60,664 nt of DNA, from positions 1-60,664 of the forward strand of contig JAJZJL010000008.1 of assembly GCA_021810145.1 (NCBI GenBank). The letters run 5' to 3'. How positions within the stretch are numbered: the stretch's first letter is position 1; every line of letters begins with the position of its first letter. Position numbers and translations under genes: made by a program. Below are positions 15,888 through 24,538 of this stretch, piece after piece. Source of the DNA: Planctomycetota bacterium. Its GTDB lineage: Bacteria; Planctomycetota; Phycisphaerae; WQYP01. The notes below the pieces were generated by a model. That model was not told the DNA's origin. It saw nothing but the letters and a program-made list of their open reading frames with translations, and made no database searches.

Positions 15888-17849
15888 ATGAAACGACTTC
15901 TCGACGGCATTGAATCACCAGCAGACATCAAACGCCTGACGGTGGACCAGTTAACCCAACTGGCCGGGGAAATTCGCGAAACGATCGTCACAACCGTGGG
16001 TGCTAACGGCGGCCACCTTGCGCCTAATTTAGGCACGGTCGAAATTATTCTGGCCCTGCACGCCATTTTTGATATGCCGCGCGACCGGTTGCTGTGGGAT
16101 GTGGGTCACCAATGTTATCCGCATAAACTGATTACCGGGCGCTACAAGAATTTTTCTTCGTTGCGGAAAATGGGAGGCGTGTGCGGCTTCCCCGATCCCA
16201 GCGAAAGCCAATATGATCTTTTCAGTGTCGGCCATGCCGGAACGGCCGTGAGCACGGCGGTGGGCATGGCGCGTGGTGATGCGCTGTTAAACCATGATAC
16301 GCGCGTGGTGGCATTCGTCGGTGATGCGTCGATTGTCAATGGCGTGGCATTTGAGGGGCTGAACAATGCCGGTACACTCAAACGCCAGTTGTTGATTATT
16401 CTCAATGACAACTCCATGAGCATCAGCGAACCGCAGGGGGCCTTCGCCGGATACCTCGAACATCTGCGTGTTACAACCACCTATGATGAAGTGAAACGTC
16501 GGGTGCAGGAACTGTTGGACCGTATACCTTATGGCCAGCAGATTTGCGATATCGGCGTGCATGTCAAGCAGGGCATTAAAAACGCCATTGCGCCGGGCCA
16601 TATTTTTGAAGATCTCGGGCTGAAATATTTCGGCCCGGTGGATGGCCATGACCTGCCGGGATTGATGGAAAAACTCAACGAATTGAAAACGCTCAATGCC
16701 CCGGCGGTGTTGCACATCAAAACCATCAAGGGCAAGGGTTATGAATGGGCTTGCGAAGATCCCACAACCTTCCACAGCCCCAAGCCCTTCCGTGTGGAAG
16801 GCTGCCGGGTGGTGATGAACCAGGGGTCCGGCCGCTCGTGGACGGCGGCTTTTGCCGACGCCATGACGAATTTGTGCCGCAAACATGCCAATGTCGTTGG
16901 CATTACCGCCGCCATGCCGGATGGCACCGGCATGATTAAGCTCAAACCACTGTTTCCCGACCGGTATTTTGATACCGGCATCTGTGAAAGCCATGCCGCC
17001 GCGATGGCTGCGGGCATGACCAAAGCGGGTCTGCGCCCGGTCGTGGCCGTATACAGCACCTTTTTGCAGCGGGCGTTTGATCAGGTATTTCAGGAAGTCT
17101 GCCTGCAGGGGCTGCCGGTGATATTCTGTTGTGATCGGGCCGGTCTGGTGGGAGATGACGGTGCGGTGCATCATGGCTTTTGTGATCTATCGTTTTTGCG
17201 CAGTCAACCCGGTATCGTGCTGATGGCACCCTCGGATGAGCGCGATCTGATTGCAGCCCTGGATTTTGCCGTTTCCCAGGAGTCCCCGGTACAGATTCGT
17301 TATCCGCGGGATAATTGTCCGGCCGAGCCGCTGGGCGAAAGCGTTCCATGGTCCATTGGCAAGCAGGGCGGTAAATCACGCGTACTGAAAGCCGGTGAAG
17401 ATGCCACGCTTATTGCTTATGGTTCCGTGGCATTACAGGCGCTTTCCGCGGCGAGACTGCTGGAGAATGAAGGCTTAAACGTCGGCGTCATTGACGCCCG
17501 GTTCTGCAAGCCCCTAGATGGTGCGATGCTCCAGCAGGTGTTCGCTTCAGATAAGCCTATTATCACGCTGGAAGATCATTCGGTGGTGGGGGGCTTTGGT
17601 TCCGCGGTTCTGGAATTCGCTCAGGCCAATGGCCTGGATGGCCGGCTTGTAACGCGCACCGGTTTGCCGGACCGCTTTATTCGCCACGCCAGCCGATCCG
17701 AGCAATTCAAGGAAGTCGGCCTTGATCCGGTTGGTCTGGCAGCCACGGTTCGGGATGCCATCAGCCGCCATGTGGCCGGCAATGGCGATGAACTGAAAGA
17801 ACCTGCCATTCCGGCACGTCGGGATCGGCCCGCCCGTTTGCGGGATTAA
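15888..17849 (+). CDS. dxs: 1-deoxy-D-xylulose-5-phosphate synthase
   Basis: A 653-residue thiamine diphosphate enzyme that joins pyruvate and glyceraldehyde 3-phosphate, the first step of the non-mevalonate isoprenoid pathway. The N-terminal half has GGHLAPNLGTVEI, the WDVGHQCYPHKLITGR loop, and the diphosphate/metal site GDASIVNGVAFEGLNN. The central transketolase domain has ITAAMPDGTGM with FDTGICESHAA, then GDDGAVHHG, and the C-terminal domain ends with KPIITLEDHSVVGGFGSAV. Length is normal for Dxs (about 620-640). It leads a plus-strand series with the waaF-like gene 45 bases downstream. The ribosome site before ATG 15888 is weak. Confidence 0.95.
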   Translation: MKRLLDGIESPADIKRLTVDQLTQLAGEIRETIVTTVGANGGHLAPNLGTVEIILALHAIFDMPRDRLLWDVGHQCYPHKLITGRYKNFSSLRKMGGVCGFPDPSESQYDLFSVGHAGTAVSTAVGMARGDALLNHDTRVVAFVGDASIVNGVAFEGLNNAGTLKRQLLIILNDNSMSISEPQGAFAGYLEHLRVTTTYDEVKRRVQELLDRIPYGQQICDIGVHVKQGIKNAIAPGHIFEDLGLKYFGPVDGHDLPGLMEKLNELKTLNAPAVLHIKTIKGKGYEWACEDPTTFHSPKPFRVEGCRVVMNQGSGRSWTAAFADAMTNLCRKHANVVGITAAMPDGTGMIKLKPLFPDRYFDTGICESHAAAMAAGMTKAGLRPVVAVYSTFLQRAFDQVFQEVCLQGLPVIFCCDRAGLVGDDGAVHHGFCDLSFLRSQPGIVLMAPSDERDLIAALDFAVSQESPVQIRYPRDNCPAEPLGESVPWSIGKQGGKSRVLKAGEDATLIAYGSVALQALSAARLLENEGLNVGVIDARFCKPLDGAMLQQVFASDKPIITLEDHSVVGGFGSAVLEFAQANGLDGRLVTRTGLPDRFIRHASRSEQFKEVGLDPVGLAATVRDAISRHVAGNGDELKEPAIPARRDRPARLRD

Positions 17850-17894
17850 TGGGCCATCATTGCATCGGATGACACTCCCGATGAAAATAGTACC

Positions 17895-19115
17895 GTGAAT
17901 GTGAACCGCGACCCACAGCAGATTCTTGTCATTATGCCGACCTGGCTGGGCGATGCTGTTATGGCTACGCCTTTCCTCCGGGAGCTGAGAAAATTATTTC
18001 CCGCTGCCCGCATCACCTGCCTGGGTAAATCACTGGTGCAACCGGTGCTTGCGGGCCTGCCTGTTATTGATGCGGCATTACCTTACGTGACCAATAAAGC
18101 CGGTCGCATCAGTTATGCGCGAACCGCGGCCGAGTTGCGGAGGCGGCATTTTGATCTTGCGGTCATTCTCCCCAACAGTTTTCGATCCGCATTTCTGGCA
18201 TGGCGAGCCAGGATTCCCCGCCGCCTGGGTTATAACCGTGATGGCCGCCGGAGGTTGCTGACGGATTATATTTATCCCAAGCGGCGCGATGATTACGAAG
18301 TTCGTCTGATGATTCAACGCCGCGCGGTGCGAGAATCCATCGCCGCGGACCGCTGGCCCCGCCCCGCCCCGGTATTAAAAGATCTTCAACATATTCCCGG
18401 TTGGTATGTGAAGTTTTGCTCCTGGAACAGCTTTCAGCCTTTGCCCACGATTAACTATTACCTGGTATTGGCCGGCTACCTCGGTGCAATGCAAACGGAT
18501 CGCACCATGATACTGGGAATTACCGATGCTGAACGTGCGGAAGCCGAAGCTGCGATGGCTCAGGCCGGAATTTCCCCGGCGGTACCATTCATGATGCTCT
18601 TTCCCGGGGCGCACTTTGGCGCATCAAAATGCTGGCCCCCGGAGCGGTTTGCCGCGGTTGCCGCCGCGGTGGCGGAAGGTCGGACCCGCCGGCCTGCTCA
18701 TGTGCTGATTGGTGGAGCGGCGAGTGAACAACCGCTGATGGATGCGATTGTCGAAGCGCTGCCGCCATCCGTGACCGATCGTGTGATTCCCCTGTATAAG
18801 CTCAATGACGGTCGCGGTGTGAGCCTGGGAGCCATAAAGGAACTCGTGCGCCGCGCCGGGCTGGTATTATGCAATGACACCGGCCCCCGTCATTTTGCCG
18901 CCGCGCTGGGTACCCCTCTGGTGACGCTTTTCGGTCCCACGGATCCGCGCTGGGCGGAGATATTTTACGACCGCGAACAGCAGATTGGCGTGCCTGTCCC
19001 CTGCGGGCCATGCCAGTTGAAATACTGCCCCATTGATCATCGCTGCATGACCGGTATTACCACAGAGATGGTTCTGCACGCCGTGGATCAGCAGTGGCGT
19101 AAGGATGCTCCATGA
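17895..19115 (+). CDS. GT9 family heptosyltransferase-like glycosyltransferase (WaaF-like)
   Basis: A 406-residue glycosyltransferase of family 9, which adds heptose to the LPS inner core. It begins with ILVIMPTWLGDAVMATPFLR, the GT9 signature, and has FMMLFPGAHFGASKCWP near residue 240 and the donor-binding CNDTGPRHFAAALGTPLVTL, FGPTDPR segment near 335. The C-terminus carries a cysteine-rich CGPCQLKYCPIDHRCM motif common in WaaF-type enzymes. Start is GTG 17895. Its stop overlaps the next glycosyltransferase start by four bases (ATGA), so the two are co-translated. This gene and the next point to an LPS-bearing outer membrane. Confidence 0.88.
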   Translation: MNVNRDPQQILVIMPTWLGDAVMATPFLRELRKLFPAARITCLGKSLVQPVLAGLPVIDAALPYVTNKAGRISYARTAAELRRRHFDLAVILPNSFRSAFLAWRARIPRRLGYNRDGRRRLLTDYIYPKRRDDYEVRLMIQRRAVRESIAADRWPRPAPVLKDLQHIPGWYVKFCSWNSFQPLPTINYYLVLAGYLGAMQTDRTMILGITDAERAEAEAAMAQAGISPAVPFMMLFPGAHFGASKCWPPERFAAVAAAVAEGRTRRPAHVLIGGAASEQPLMDAIVEALPPSVTDRVIPLYKLNDGRGVSLGAIKELVRRAGLVLCNDTGPRHFAAALGTPLVTLFGPTDPRWAEIFYDREQQIGVPVPCGPCQLKYCPIDHRCMTGITTEMVLHAVDQQWRKDAP

Positions 19116-20374
19116 AAATCGCGCTGATCATCGAGCACTTTGATCCATCCCGCGGCGGGGCGGAGAATTATACATTCTGGCTTGCCGAGCATTTGGCCCG
19201 GCGCGGACATGACGTTCATGCCGTCTGCCATGACAGCGCGCGTATGCGGCACAAATATCAGGCCGCCCATCACGGCGCATCGCATGATGTGCAGCGCTCG
19301 GCCAATGCCGGAAAATCTCCGGAAGTGGCCGCTCCGGATGGCGTGCATGTGCATCGTCTGCCGGCGATCAAACTAAGCACGGGAATTGGATTCCGGCAGT
19401 TTGGCATTGCCGCGAAAAACTGGTGCCGGGCGTTCAAGCCGGATATTGCGCATTCCATGACCTTGGCGTGGCCGGGAGATTTATACCATCCTCATGCCGG
19501 CGTTTATGCGCGCATTCAGCAGCAGTCCGTATCTTCCCGGGAAAGTCCGCAGTCCGCGAACTTCAAACGGCTGATGCTGCAATTCTCCGGCAAGCAGCGC
19601 ACACTTTTGACACTTGAACGCCGCTGCGCACAGGCCGCGGCTGATCAGCAACCCTGGAAAATTCTGTGTATCAGCCCCGCAATGGAAGCGGATTTCCGAT
19701 CCATTTACTCAACCGCGGAAAACAAAATGACCCTGCTGGAAAATCCCATTATGATTCCGCCGCCACAGGCGCAGCAGATTCATAAAGACCGCCAGTGGTT
19801 TCGCGAGTTGTACGCACTGGCTCCAGATGATCGCGTGGCGGTCTTTGTCGGCCACGATTTTCGCCGCAAGGGTTTATCCTGGGCCATCCGTGCCGTGGCC
19901 CAATCCAGAACCTCATGGAAACTCGTGGTGGCGGGCTTGGGCAAAGTAAAAAATTACATTGCATTGGCCCAGGAGCTTGGTATCTCGGACCGGATTAAAT
20001 TCATCGGACCGACCCGCGCTACCGGCGCTGTTTACAGCGCCGGCGATGCACTGTTGCTGCCGACATTTTATGACAGCTTCGGATTGGTGGCATTGGAGGC
20101 GCTGGCGTATGGCCTGCCGGTGATCAGCACCCGCTTTCTGGGGTGTTGGACGTACATCGAAAATCACAAACTGGGTACCATTGTGGATTCACCGCGCGAT
20201 TGCGCGGCTATGGCCGCTGCGCTGGATGCTGTGAAATTATCCTTTGCGGATCGCACGGATCTTGCCAGGCGGGCCACCGTCGCCGGTCAGACACTTCTGC
20301 CGGCAGCGCACCTTGACCAGCTCGAAGCCCTTTATGCGCAATGCCGCAGTGCGAAAGTGAAATCGCGCAGTTGA
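19112..20374 (+). CDS. GT4 family glycosyltransferase (WaaG-like)
   Basis: A 420-residue GT-B glycosyltransferase. The N-terminal acceptor domain opens with IALIIEHFDPSRGGAENYTF, typical of WaaG-like LPS glycosyltransferases. The C-terminal donor domain has VAVFVGHDFRRKGLSWAIRA (about residue 235), VVAGLGKVKNY, and the nucleotide-sugar E-x7-E region in LLLPTFYDSFGLVALEALAY. Residues 45-75 contain a short histidine/alanine-rich insert (HKYQAAHHGASHDVQRS) not usual in the family. ATG 19112 overlaps the stop of the GT9 gene. It likely adds a hexose to the lipid A-core. Confidence 0.88.
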   Translation: MKIALIIEHFDPSRGGAENYTFWLAEHLARRGHDVHAVCHDSARMRHKYQAAHHGASHDVQRSANAGKSPEVAAPDGVHVHRLPAIKLSTGIGFRQFGIAAKNWCRAFKPDIAHSMTLAWPGDLYHPHAGVYARIQQQSVSSRESPQSANFKRLMLQFSGKQRTLLTLERRCAQAAADQQPWKILCISPAMEADFRSIYSTAENKMTLLENPIMIPPPQAQQIHKDRQWFRELYALAPDDRVAVFVGHDFRRKGLSWAIRAVAQSRTSWKLVVAGLGKVKNYIALAQELGISDRIKFIGPTRATGAVYSAGDALLLPTFYDSFGLVALEALAYGLPVISTRFLGCWTYIENHKLGTIVDSPRDCAAMAAALDAVKLSFADRTDLARRATVAGQTLLPAAHLDQLEALYAQCRSAKVKSRS

Positions 20375-20402
20375 AAAATATCTGTGTTTTTACGGGAACT
20401 CC

Positions 20403-21083
20403 ATGAGCGGTCTACAGATACAATACACAACACTGTTAAGTGTTATCGCGGCATATCTGATCGGCGGTATTCCATTTGGTTTATTGCTGGGATTCATGCG
20501 GGGAGTGGATATTCGCACGCAAGGCAGCGGCAATATCGGTGCCACCAACGCCGGTCGCGTGCTTGGAATGCGTTATTTCTGGTATGCGTTTCTATTGGAT
20601 TTTCTCAAGGGCTTTGCGCCGGTGCTTGCGGTAGATTTGATTGTCCGGCATTGGCATGGTCCCGTGTGGTTGCCGCTGGTTACCGCCGCCGCGGCAATAT
20701 GCGGGCATGTGTTTCCATGTTATCTGCGGTTCAAGGGCGGGAAAGGCGTGGCCACAACTTTTGGCGTGGTTATGGGAGTATGGCCCGTGTTTACCCTTGC
20801 CGGCCTCGGTGCGGCGCTGGTTTTTCTTATGGTATTTCTTGTCTATCGTATCATTTCCCTTTCCTCGCTGGCGGGAGTGGTCGCGTTCATGATTCTTATT
20901 CCCATTATTGGTCATGAAATCGGCCCAATTGACGGATTTTTATATCCGCAGCCCTGGAACAAACTTATGCCGCTGATTATTACCGGCTGCCTGATTGGAC
21001 TGCTGATTATCATCAAACATCGCAGCAATATCCGGCGACTGCTCAACGGCACCGAACCGCGCATGGGCGAAAAACATAAATAA
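20403..21083 (+). CDS. plsY: Acyl-phosphate:glycerol-3-phosphate acyltransferase PlsY
   Basis: A 226-residue inner-membrane protein that acylates glycerol 3-phosphate from acyl-phosphate, the first step of phospholipid synthesis. All three PlsY cytoplasmic-loop motifs are present: IRTQGSGNIGATNAGRVLG (about residues 39-57), CGHVFPCYLRFKGGKGVAT (about 100-118) and a later, looser GPIDGFLYP-type loop. It has about six hydrophobic helices. It follows the WaaG-like gene after 28 bases and likely shares its transcript, linking LPS and phospholipid synthesis. Length is slightly above the family norm. Confidence 0.95.
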   Translation: MSGLQIQYTTLLSVIAAYLIGGIPFGLLLGFMRGVDIRTQGSGNIGATNAGRVLGMRYFWYAFLLDFLKGFAPVLAVDLIVRHWHGPVWLPLVTAAAAICGHVFPCYLRFKGGKGVATTFGVVMGVWPVFTLAGLGAALVFLMVFLVYRIISLSSLAGVVAFMILIPIIGHEIGPIDGFLYPQPWNKLMPLIITGCLIGLLIIIKHRSNIRRLLNGTEPRMGEKHK

Positions 21084-21313
21084 AATGCAGCATAAAGCCG
21101 CCGCGGTGCATCCGCACTGTGAATCTTTATTGCGGTATCATATCGCGGTCAATGGTGTACTTCTGCAGGCGACCGTTCTCCGGATTGGTAAAGCTTGATG
21201 GAGGCCGCACCAAGCCAATTGGGAATTTATTGACGTACCCTGACCGCCCGCAGATCAAATGTGACCGGCTGTTTCAATCCGAATGCGATGGGGGATCAGG
21301 CGGCGGCAAGCGC
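21084..21313. other. Spacer with a possible decayed C-terminal extension of the GDSL gene
   Basis: A 230-base convergent spacer. Read on the minus strand beyond the stop of the GDSL hydrolase, one frame gives LKQPVTFDLRAVRVRQ, a stop, then IPNWLGAASIKLYQSGERSP, which looks protein-like. This may be the remains of a longer C-terminal domain. No terminator was recognised. Confidence 0.35.
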
Positions 21314-22714
21314 TCAACGGCTGATCGGTACAAGCTGGTAATGATGCGGAATCGGCTGCGCGGTTTGGCGCTCGGCTCTCATTACCACATGCTCCAGGCC
21401 GGAAAAGGCGTGCAGAATGTTATGCACAGCCTTCCTTGCGGCGGGGCTGGAATTGGTGTTGACCAGAAATTTGGATCGCAGACGAATGTTGGCCATGGGT
21501 AGTTGCACCTCCCGCCACGCGGTGAACCGTGTTTCGGTTCGTTGCCAGGCCAGAGCCATCACTTTGTATGCCTGGGCCATCATGGGTGTGGCCAGGCGGG
21601 CGAGGTTGATTCCATGGGCAAGTTGTGTGGAACTGAAGGTTCCGATGCTTTTTCCATCTATGCGCAATTGATAGTTCCGTGCCGTCAGATGGGTTACCCG
21701 CAGCGGTTCACGATCCAGCGCATGGTAAAATCCGGAAAGCTTGATAACCAGCGCGGTCACCGGGTTGGTGTCGTTCATGCGTGGTTGTGGTGCGGGCCAG
21801 AGTGCCTTGGGGGCGAACTGCGGCCATCGGTCATGCAGTGACATGACCGGCATGGGAAGGGATTGATCCATTTGTTTCCATGCCAGCACGCCATGCGATT
21901 GCGTCACCGCGGAAACAGCGGTGTTTTCCGCGCGGATAACAGACCCGTTGGACGCATTGATTGCAACGCTGGTTACCAGCGACGGCGCGTGCCATGCCCG
22001 CAGCAAGCTTTGGGCCATGACCATGTGGCCCGCAGCCATGGGGTGAATGCTGCCGGGGATAATTTGCCGGGCCAGCGACGGATTTATTTTCTCAGCTTGC
22101 TTGAGTACGGCAACCAGCGGCGCATTAAAATCGGTGAAAAACAGATGATCGCGGGCGGCCAGTTTCCGGGTGTACCGCGCGTAGCGAATCAGCACATCAT
22201 TAAAACTGCCTTTTGCTCCACGGTCAGCAAGAAATTTCGGCTTGCACGTGAATTCATCCCACGGTGTTGACCCGATCAGTACAATCTGCACATGCGGCAG
22301 GTGTGACTGCAGAGAGTGGATAATGTGCTTCAAGCCGTGCCGGTAAATATTGAAAATTTTCGTGTTGAACGGCCGATAGGCGGGATCATTCATACCCAGG
22401 AGATACACGACCACATTGGGCTTGAACGGAAATACATCCCGCTTGAGACGCAAGTTAATAGGCCCGGCCCAGCCGCCGGTAACACGGTCTCCACCGACAC
22501 CGGAATTAATAAAACGAACTTTCAAATTCGGAAACCGGGTCAGCACGTAGGTTTCAATGTCCGTGGTGTAATAGCGCTGGGCTGTAATGCTGTAGCCGTA
22601 AAAGCAGACCCGGTCGCCGTTTTTTAGAAAAAACGGTTGAGTGGAAGTATTCGCCGCCCGTGCTGCACCGGCAAGAAGAAGCACAGCCAATCCAAATGAC
22701 AGCACATGTCGCAT
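21314..22714 (-). CDS. Secreted SGNH/GDSL hydrolase
   Basis: A 466-residue exported esterase-like protein. Residues 1-20 are a signal peptide (LSFGLAVLLLAGAARA). The SGNH blocks are present: block I DRVCFYGYSITAQ, where the usual GDS is GYS but the serine remains; block II in INSGVGGDRV; block III LLGMND; and block V GSIHPMAAGHMVMA, with the histidine but a serine in place of the usual aspartate. The C-terminal ~200 residues form a second, beta-rich domain that may bind carbohydrate. ATG 22714 has AGGA eight bases upstream; ATG 22732 is the alternative. Substrates could be acetylated polysaccharides (inference). Confidence 0.82.
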   Translation of the reverse strand: MRHVLSFGLAVLLLAGAARAANTSTQPFFLKNGDRVCFYGYSITAQRYYTTDIETYVLTRFPNLKVRFINSGVGGDRVTGGWAGPINLRLKRDVFPFKPNVVVYLLGMNDPAYRPFNTKIFNIYRHGLKHIIHSLQSHLPHVQIVLIGSTPWDEFTCKPKFLADRGAKGSFNDVLIRYARYTRKLAARDHLFFTDFNAPLVAVLKQAEKINPSLARQIIPGSIHPMAAGHMVMAQSLLRAWHAPSLVTSVAINASNGSVIRAENTAVSAVTQSHGVLAWKQMDQSLPMPVMSLHDRWPQFAPKALWPAPQPRMNDTNPVTALVIKLSGFYHALDREPLRVTHLTARNYQLRIDGKSIGTFSSTQLAHGINLARLATPMMAQAYKVMALAWQRTETRFTAWREVQLPMANIRLRSKFLVNTNSSPAARKAVHNILHAFSGLEHVVMRAERQTAQPIPHHYQLVPISR

Positions 22715-23285
22715 ATAACACTTCCTGTTCATGAAAAAAATCAACTTCAATGGTATTGCAGCTTAAAATGTATCAGGCTCAGTTGCGGGCTTTTACTTGA
22801 GCTGCGCTCCACCGTGCGCACCATTATTGGAGAAATCGGATACCACACAACTGCGCTGTCATGATACAAACTGTGTTCCTCGTTCGGGAGGTAACTCGGG
22901 CGTCTGCATGTTAGTGAAATCGGTGGGATCGTGCAACCCGCGTGCCGTCGCGGTTTGTTGTCGGGAAGTAGATATGTCACGTTTGGGTGTTGATGTTTTA
23001 ACCGTGTGAATCGAAGAATCAATAATCTCGGTTACCGATCAGGTTCGTATGGATGCAAGGACGCAGATCCGAAGCGTATTCCGGAATATGTTGAAAATCC
23101 AGGACGCCGCAGGCGGCCCTTTGCCGCCCCAAGGCACCCCCGTTGGAGGTTCCAAACAGGCTTTTTGCGTCGCCTCCGCTGATTCCGCCTGCCGTCCGCA
23201 AAGCTGTGGTCGCAGGGTGACATTTCTAATTTCGATTGGTCGGGCGGCATTTTTGATGGTCACAACGCTCCGTGAAACCGGTGCT
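22715..23285. other. Spacer with a MITE-like fragment
   Basis: About 570 bases without a convincing gene. It should contain the promoter of the minus-strand hydrolase. The repeat at 23049-23161 is the only structure I recognise here. Confidence 0.4.
23049..23161 (+). repeat. Left-truncated copy of the MITE-like repeat
   Basis: These 113 bases align with 27421-27533 of the MITE-like element downstream of uvrA (ATGGATGCAAGGACGCAGAT start, TTCCAAACAGGC end), with scattered differences and one base of length difference. The right terminal repeat CCAAACAGGC is present but the left one is missing, so this is a truncated copy. Open frames across it are an artefact of the repeat. Confidence 0.72.
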
Positions 23286-23315
23286 TTGACTTAAGACCGG
23301 TGGTTAGCTAAGCTA
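23286..23315 (+). promoter_or_regulatory. Candidate promoter and operator of the VapBC-type operon
   Basis: TTGACT (23286-23291) is followed after 17 bases by TAAGCT (23309-23314), a weak -10. The inverted repeat TAGCT-A-AGCTA (23305-23315) overlaps it, as expected for an operator bound by the antitoxin in an autoregulated toxin-antitoxin operon. The distance to the antitoxin start is 75 bases. Confidence 0.45.
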
Positions 23316-23389
23316 CATTAGTCAATAACTTCCCGGGATATGCGGTTGCCCCGCTGCTTCAGTGCCTGCGAATTATTGGGAGTGTCACA

Positions 23390-23626
23390 GTGGAATTTGT
23401 CACGGTTCATCAGGCGAAAACGCATCTCTCGGAGCTTATCGCCCGGGTGGAGCGAGGGGAAGAAATCACAATCAAACGCGGACGCGATCCAGTGGTGCAA
23501 CTGGTGGCGATTAAAGATCGCAACCGGCGCCGTCCGGGAGCTTTTAAGGGACAGATTGTAATCAAGCCCGGCGCGTTTAATCCGCTGTCGCGGAAGGAAC
23601 TGGATTTGTGGGAGCGGGAATCTTGA
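23390..23626 (+). CDS. Phd/YefM-type antitoxin (VapB partner)
   Basis: A 78-residue antitoxin. The N-terminus MEFVTVHQAKTHLSELIARV is the DNA-binding dimer fold of the Phd/YefM family, with VERGEEITIKRGRDPVVQL typical of antitoxins paired with PIN toxins. The C-terminal ~25 residues (RRPGAFKGQIVIKPGAFNPL onward) would wrap the toxin. GTG 23390 has GGGAG seven bases upstream. The toxin gene overlaps its end. It should neutralise the toxin and repress the operon. Confidence 0.88.
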   Translation: MEFVTVHQAKTHLSELIARVERGEEITIKRGRDPVVQLVAIKDRNRRRPGAFKGQIVIKPGAFNPLSRKELDLWERES

Positions 23627-24009
23627 AGGCTCTTCTGGATACGCATGCCCTGATTTGGTGGCTTATGGACCACCCCTCGCTGTCGCAACGGGCTTCCCAT
23701 GCCATCGGTTTGCCCAAAACCGAGGTGTTCGTCAGCGCCGCTTCCGCGTGGGAAATTGCAATCAAAGTCCGTGCCCGCAAATTGACGGTGCCGGAATCGC
23801 TCTTGTCCGATTTTTCCGGAGTTCTCGTGCAAGCGGGGTTTGATCCGCTGCCAATCAACATTGCACATGCAATCTGCGCAGGCAAACTTCCCGGCGACCA
23901 TCGCGATCCATTCGACCGCATGTTGATTGCTCAGGCGCAACTCGAGTCGATGACCATCATCGGGAAAGACATCATTTTTGATGACTACGGAATTAACCGT
24001 GTCTGGTAG
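23608..24009 (+). CDS. PIN-domain toxin (VapC family ribonuclease)
   Basis: A 133-residue PIN-domain endoribonuclease toxin. The four acidic residues expected in the metal site are visible: LLDTHALIWWL (Asp), SAASAWEIAIK (Glu), GDHRDPFDRMLIAQA (Asp pair) and IGKDIIFDDYG (Asp). GTG 23608 has AAGGA nine bases upstream; TTG 23623, overlapping the antitoxin stop by four bases, gives the commoner start MKALLDTHALIWW and is equally possible. Its targets, often tRNA or rRNA in this family, are unknown. Confidence 0.9.
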   Translation: MGAGILKALLDTHALIWWLMDHPSLSQRASHAIGLPKTEVFVSAASAWEIAIKVRARKLTVPESLLSDFSGVLVQAGFDPLPINIAHAICAGKLPGDHRDPFDRMLIAQAQLESMTIIGKDIIFDDYGINRVW

Positions 24010-24491
24010 CCCAGGCGCTGTTCTCAATGGGATTTCCGCATCTTCACGCCGGTATGCCTTGTCCGCCCGGTGCGGTGCCTGTTAGAGCATTGAACAGATG
24101 GCATGCTGCCACCCGGCCGATGTTTGTTTGCGATGGCGTTGCGCAGAGGCGGATTAACCGCAATGCAAGGCCCATTTCACCGCGAACGCCGCGGCGTGCT
24201 CAACCGTATGGCATTGCGAGCCGGCCCACTGCGCGCAAGACCTCGCTGAACGCAAAAGCGACACATTTGCGTTCCGGCCGTAGCGCCTGCCGGGACGGTG
24301 GCGCTTCTTCAAAATTCCCGATTGCCCATTGGGGAGACAGACATATTGCCACTCTCCCGCAACGTTTGCCGCACGCAGCCGCGGCTGGAAATCCGCGGCC
24401 GTTTGCGCACCGCATAAAGCGTTGCGCACCCTTGTTTGCAACGCATTTTCACCAGGTTTGGAAACCGGCCATCGGGTGGGGTAAAATGAGG
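24010..24491. other. Gene-poor spacer before uvrA
   Basis: About 480 bases rich in short GC-rich direct and inverted words. A long open frame crosses it (24027-24587) but runs into uvrA in another frame, is rich in Arg/Pro/Ala/His and has no family features, so I treat it as non-coding. I found no LexA-like box with confidence. Confidence 0.45.
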
Positions 24492-24532
24492 GGCTTGCCG
24501 ATGCAGCGGATTACCGCTCCGGCAAGCCGGAG
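24492..24532 (+). promoter_or_regulatory. Strong hairpin abutting the uvrA ribosome-binding site
   Basis: GGCTTGCCG (24492-24500) pairs perfectly with CGGCAAGCC (24520-24528), and inside it AGCGG (24505-24509) pairs with CCGCT (24514-24518) around an ATTA loop. The Shine-Dalgarno GGAG (24529-24532) begins right at the foot of the stem, ten bases before ATG 24539. The placement suggests control of uvrA translation or mRNA stability. It lacks a T-run, so it is not a terminator. Confidence 0.6.
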
Positions 24533-24538
24533 AAAGTC

